From assembly GCA_016218275.1 (NCBI GenBank), contig JACREK010000072.1, positions 1-13,459 of the forward strand: a stretch of 13,459 nt of DNA, in the 5' to 3' direction. Under the pieces are notes generated by a model. The model did no database searches. It was not told where the DNA came from and worked only from the letters and a program-made list of their open reading frames with translations. A program made the translations under genes and the position numbers. Numbering within the stretch: position 1 is the stretch's first letter; each line of letters starts with the position of its first letter. This document shows, piece after piece, positions 11,976 to 13,459 of this stretch. Source of the DNA: Candidatus Gottesmanbacteria bacterium. Its GTDB lineage: Bacteria; Patescibacteriota; Microgenomatia; 2-02-FULL-39-11.

Positions 11976-13025
11976 ATGGAACAAGAGTTGAAAAAATTAC
12001 GGGAAGAAACAGACAAAAGAATTGAAAAAATAAAAGACAGTGCTGCCCTGAATAAATTATATCTCAATCTTTTTGGCGCAAGCGGAAGTTTCACCAAATT
12101 GCTAAAGACTCTGAAAACCCTTCCTGCCGAAAAACGCCCGGCTGTGGGAAAGTTAGCCAACGAAATTAAAAAGCAAATAGAAGATAAATTCAGCCGGCAA
12201 AGAAGCATCATTGAAAAAGTTAAGATTGACGAATGGCTGGACGTGACTGCCCCCGGTCTGCCACCCCAAATAGGGCATCTACACATTGTTACACAAGCAA
12301 TTTCTGAGATTTCCAGAATTTTTGAGCGAGTTGGATTCACCAGGGTACGATATCCGGAAGTGGAGTACGAATGGTACGCTTTTGAGTCTCTGAATATGCC
12401 TGCCAATCACCCGGCCAGAGATGATTTTGAGACATTCTTTTTAGATACGCCTTCTATTCCCAAGATGGGGCAACTGGTCCTTTCTCCTCATACCTCATCC
12501 GGGCAAGTGAGGGAGATGAAAAGGTTGAAAAAGCCACCTATCAGAATGATAAATATTGCCAAATGCTACCGTCCCAACTGGGATATCTCCCATACTCCCA
12601 TGTTCCATCAGTTTGAAGGACTGGTGGTTGATACCGGAATAAACATCACCCATCTTAAAGGAACGATGGACTATTTTGCCAGAGAATTTTTCGGAAAAGA
12701 CAGAAAAACCAGGCTGCGGCCATTCCATTTCCAGTTTACCGAACCCTCATTTGAAGTTGATATCAGCTGCGGAGTCTGTCTGGGAAAAGGAAAACTTACA
12801 GATGGCAACAATTGCCGTTTCTGCAAAGATGGCTGGCTGGAACTGGGAGGAAGCGGCATGGTGCACCCGAATGTTTTAAAGATGGGAAATATAGATCCAG
12901 TTAAATATAGCGGATTTGCTTTCGGCTGGGGAGTGGAAAGAACTTATATGATGAAATCAGGGACAAAGCTTGATGATATCAGACTTTTATATAGCAATGA
13001 TATAAGATTTTTGGAACAGTTTTAA
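11976..13025 (+). CDS. pheS: Phenylalanyl-tRNA synthetase alpha subunit with a Cys4 knuckle
   Basis: Catalytic subunit of the PheST heterotetramer; charges tRNA-Phe. The 349 residues start with an N-terminal coiled-coil helix pair (about 1-80), followed by the class II core: HPARDDFETFFLD (145-157), LSPHTSSGQVREM (169-181), motif 2 around IAKCYRPNWDISHTPMFHQFEGLVVD (194-219), FQFTEPSFEVD (252-262) and motif 3 GFAFGWGVERTYMM (313-326). Cys265, Cys268, Cys280 and Cys283 form a C-x2-C-x11-C-x2-C knuckle in the insertion before GGSGMVHPNVL, a variant known in several bacterial PheS groups and likely to bind zinc. Although TSSGQ resembles a repeat-encoded peptide, it is a native PheS motif here. 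In many bacteria pheS follows rplT; here it follows the aromatic cluster. Confidence 0.96.
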   Translation: MEQELKKLREETDKRIEKIKDSAALNKLYLNLFGASGSFTKLLKTLKTLPAEKRPAVGKLANEIKKQIEDKFSRQRSIIEKVKIDEWLDVTAPGLPPQIGHLHIVTQAISEISRIFERVGFTRVRYPEVEYEWYAFESLNMPANHPARDDFETFFLDTPSIPKMGQLVLSPHTSSGQVREMKRLKKPPIRMINIAKCYRPNWDISHTPMFHQFEGLVVDTGINITHLKGTMDYFAREFFGKDRKTRLRPFHFQFTEPSFEVDISCGVCLGKGKLTDGNNCRFCKDGWLELGGSGMVHPNVLKMGNIDPVKYSGFAFGWGVERTYMMKSGTKLDDIRLLYSNDIRFLEQF

Positions 13026-13029
13026 TATT

Positions 13030-13117
13030 TGTCATTCCGAACGTAGTGAGGAATCTCTCGCAAATGCGAGAATCTTTCAAACAAGTTGAGAGATCCCTCG
13101 ACAAGCTCGGGATGACA
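13030..13117. repeat. Complete GTCATTCC...GGGATGAC palindromic element between pheS and pheT
   Basis: Terminal inverted repeats TGTCATTCCGA (13030-13040) and TCGGGATGACA (13107-13117) match except for one G-T pair. Inside, GAGGAATCTCTC (13048-13059) pairs with GAGAGATCCCTC (13088-13099) with one mismatch, and CTCGCA-AA-TGCGAG (13057-13070) makes a small hairpin. The last 32 bases of the core (13085-13116) are identical to 35-66. The element fills nearly all of the 98-base pheS-pheT gap; these two genes are normally adjacent or overlapping. Confidence 0.85.
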
Positions 13118-13123
13118 CAAAAA

Positions 13124-13459
13124 ATGAATATTTTAATTCCCGATTCCTGGCTTAGAGAATATCTCGAAACTGATGCTACACCAGAGCAGATAAAAGACTG
13201 TTTGTCTTTGTGCGGACCGTCTGTTGAAAGAATAAACAAAGAAGGCAGCGATTATATTTATGAAATTGAAATCACCTCAAACCGTGTAGATATGGCATCT
13301 GTTTATGGAATTGCTCGGGAAGCTGCGGCGATTCTGCCTCGATTTGGAATAAAAGCAAAACTAAAACAACTTGCGATAAAGACACCTCGGACGGTGGCCC
13401 AAAGGGACTCCTCCGAGGTGGAGGAAGCAGATAAACTTCCGATGGAAGTCTCTGACCCC
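13124..13459 (+). CDS. pheT: Phenylalanyl-tRNA synthetase beta subunit, N-terminal part (cut by window end)
   Basis: First 112 codons of the beta subunit of PheRS. MNILIPDSWLREYLE matches the usual opening (helix with NWL.EYV), followed by LSLCGPSVERI (27-37). EIEITSNRVDMASVYGIAREAAAIL (47-71) equals the conserved EI..TPNR.D..S..GIAREVAA segment. In E. coli PheT these two segments are about 110-130 residues apart and the EMAP-II-like tRNA-binding domain lies between them; here about ten residues separate them, so that domain is missing. Residues about 86-102 (KTPRTVAQRDSSEVEEA) are encoded by repeat copy D. The frame stays open to the window end. No strong Shine-Dalgarno is seen; the start is the first ATG after the repeat element. 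Confidence 0.93.
   Translation, partial: MNILIPDSWLREYLETDATPEQIKDCLSLCGPSVERINKEGSDYIYEIEITSNRVDMASVYGIAREAAAILPRFGIKAKLKQLAIKTPRTVAQRDSSEVEEADKLPMEVSDP
13379..13425 (+). repeat. Two-half palindromic repeat, copy D (in pheT)
   Basis: AAGACACCTCGGACGGTG, nine bases, then a right half ending CTCCTCCGAGGTGGAGGA. The order of half-sites equals copy A and the reverse of B and C, and the two halves pair over 11 bp with a bulged C. It is read in frame in pheT as KTPRTVAQRDSSEVEE. Flanks (GCGATA before, AGCAGATAAA after) resemble those of the other copies. Confidence 0.85.

Noticed and set aside
12480..12520. HTSSGQVRE in PheS as another repeat-encoded insertion, like PSTSSGQA in ThrRS.
   Set aside because: The PheS family itself has HTS..Q.R.M here, the length is normal and the DNA does not match the repeat core.

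Overview
The window is AT-rich, densely packed bacterial DNA with every gene on the + strand. It uses the standard code: UGA is a stop, for example in rplT, pheA and aroB. I favour a Candidate Phyla Radiation bacterium (Patescibacteria, perhaps Microgenomates). The reasons are a ThrRS that starts without a TGS domain, a PheT with no room for its usual EMAP-II-like tRNA-binding domain, and many small palindromic repeats, several of them in frame inside housekeeping genes (peptides such as PSTSSGQA and VYPERSRREVEGS). The phylum call is inference from style, not from a marker tree.

Layout. Bases 1-2987 carry thrS-infC-rpmI-rplT in the usual bacterial order. In many bacteria rplT is followed by pheS-pheT. 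Here ten aromatic-pathway genes lie between them (3303-11946): DAHP synthase (aroF), prephenate dehydratase (pheA), chorismate mutase, prephenate dehydrogenase (tyrA), aroB, aroQ, aroA, aroK, aroE and aroC. pheS follows, then the first 112 codons of pheT, cut by the window end. The ten enzymes cover all seven steps from PEP plus erythrose-4-phosphate to chorismate, plus both branches to phenylpyruvate and 4-hydroxyphenylpyruvate. No aminotransferase and no trp gene is visible.

Control. The most striking element is in the 315-base gap between rplT and aroF. A short ORF at 3006-3101 encodes a 31-residue peptide with the run Trp-Phe-Tyr-Phe-Tyr-Phe. It is followed by mutually exclusive RNA pairings: a pause-type stem, a 13-bp antiterminator with one bulged G, and an intrinsic terminator at 3134-3157. 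This is the architecture of ribosome-mediated attenuation, as in E. coli pheA, trp and pheM-pheST. It would tie expression of the whole aromatic pathway, and probably of pheST, to charged Trp, Phe and Tyr tRNAs. A good promoter candidate overlaps the rplT stop and would make the leader mRNA almost leaderless.

Repeats. Apart from the leader, every intergenic gap above about 40 bases in the downstream operon is filled by a palindromic element, while the other junctions overlap or lie within 30 bases. One family (7082-7142, 7161-7223, 9400-9445, 13379-13425) has two half-sites whose sequences swap between copies in a way that keeps them complementary. Another insertion, before pheA, is flanked by a 21-bp near-perfect duplication of the pheA start. 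AroB carries about 53 repeat-derived residues. Several repeats also supply or overlap the ribosome-binding region of the next gene (aroB, aroK, pheA). Three enzymes (AroQ, AroA, AroE) depart from family consensus at active-site positions.
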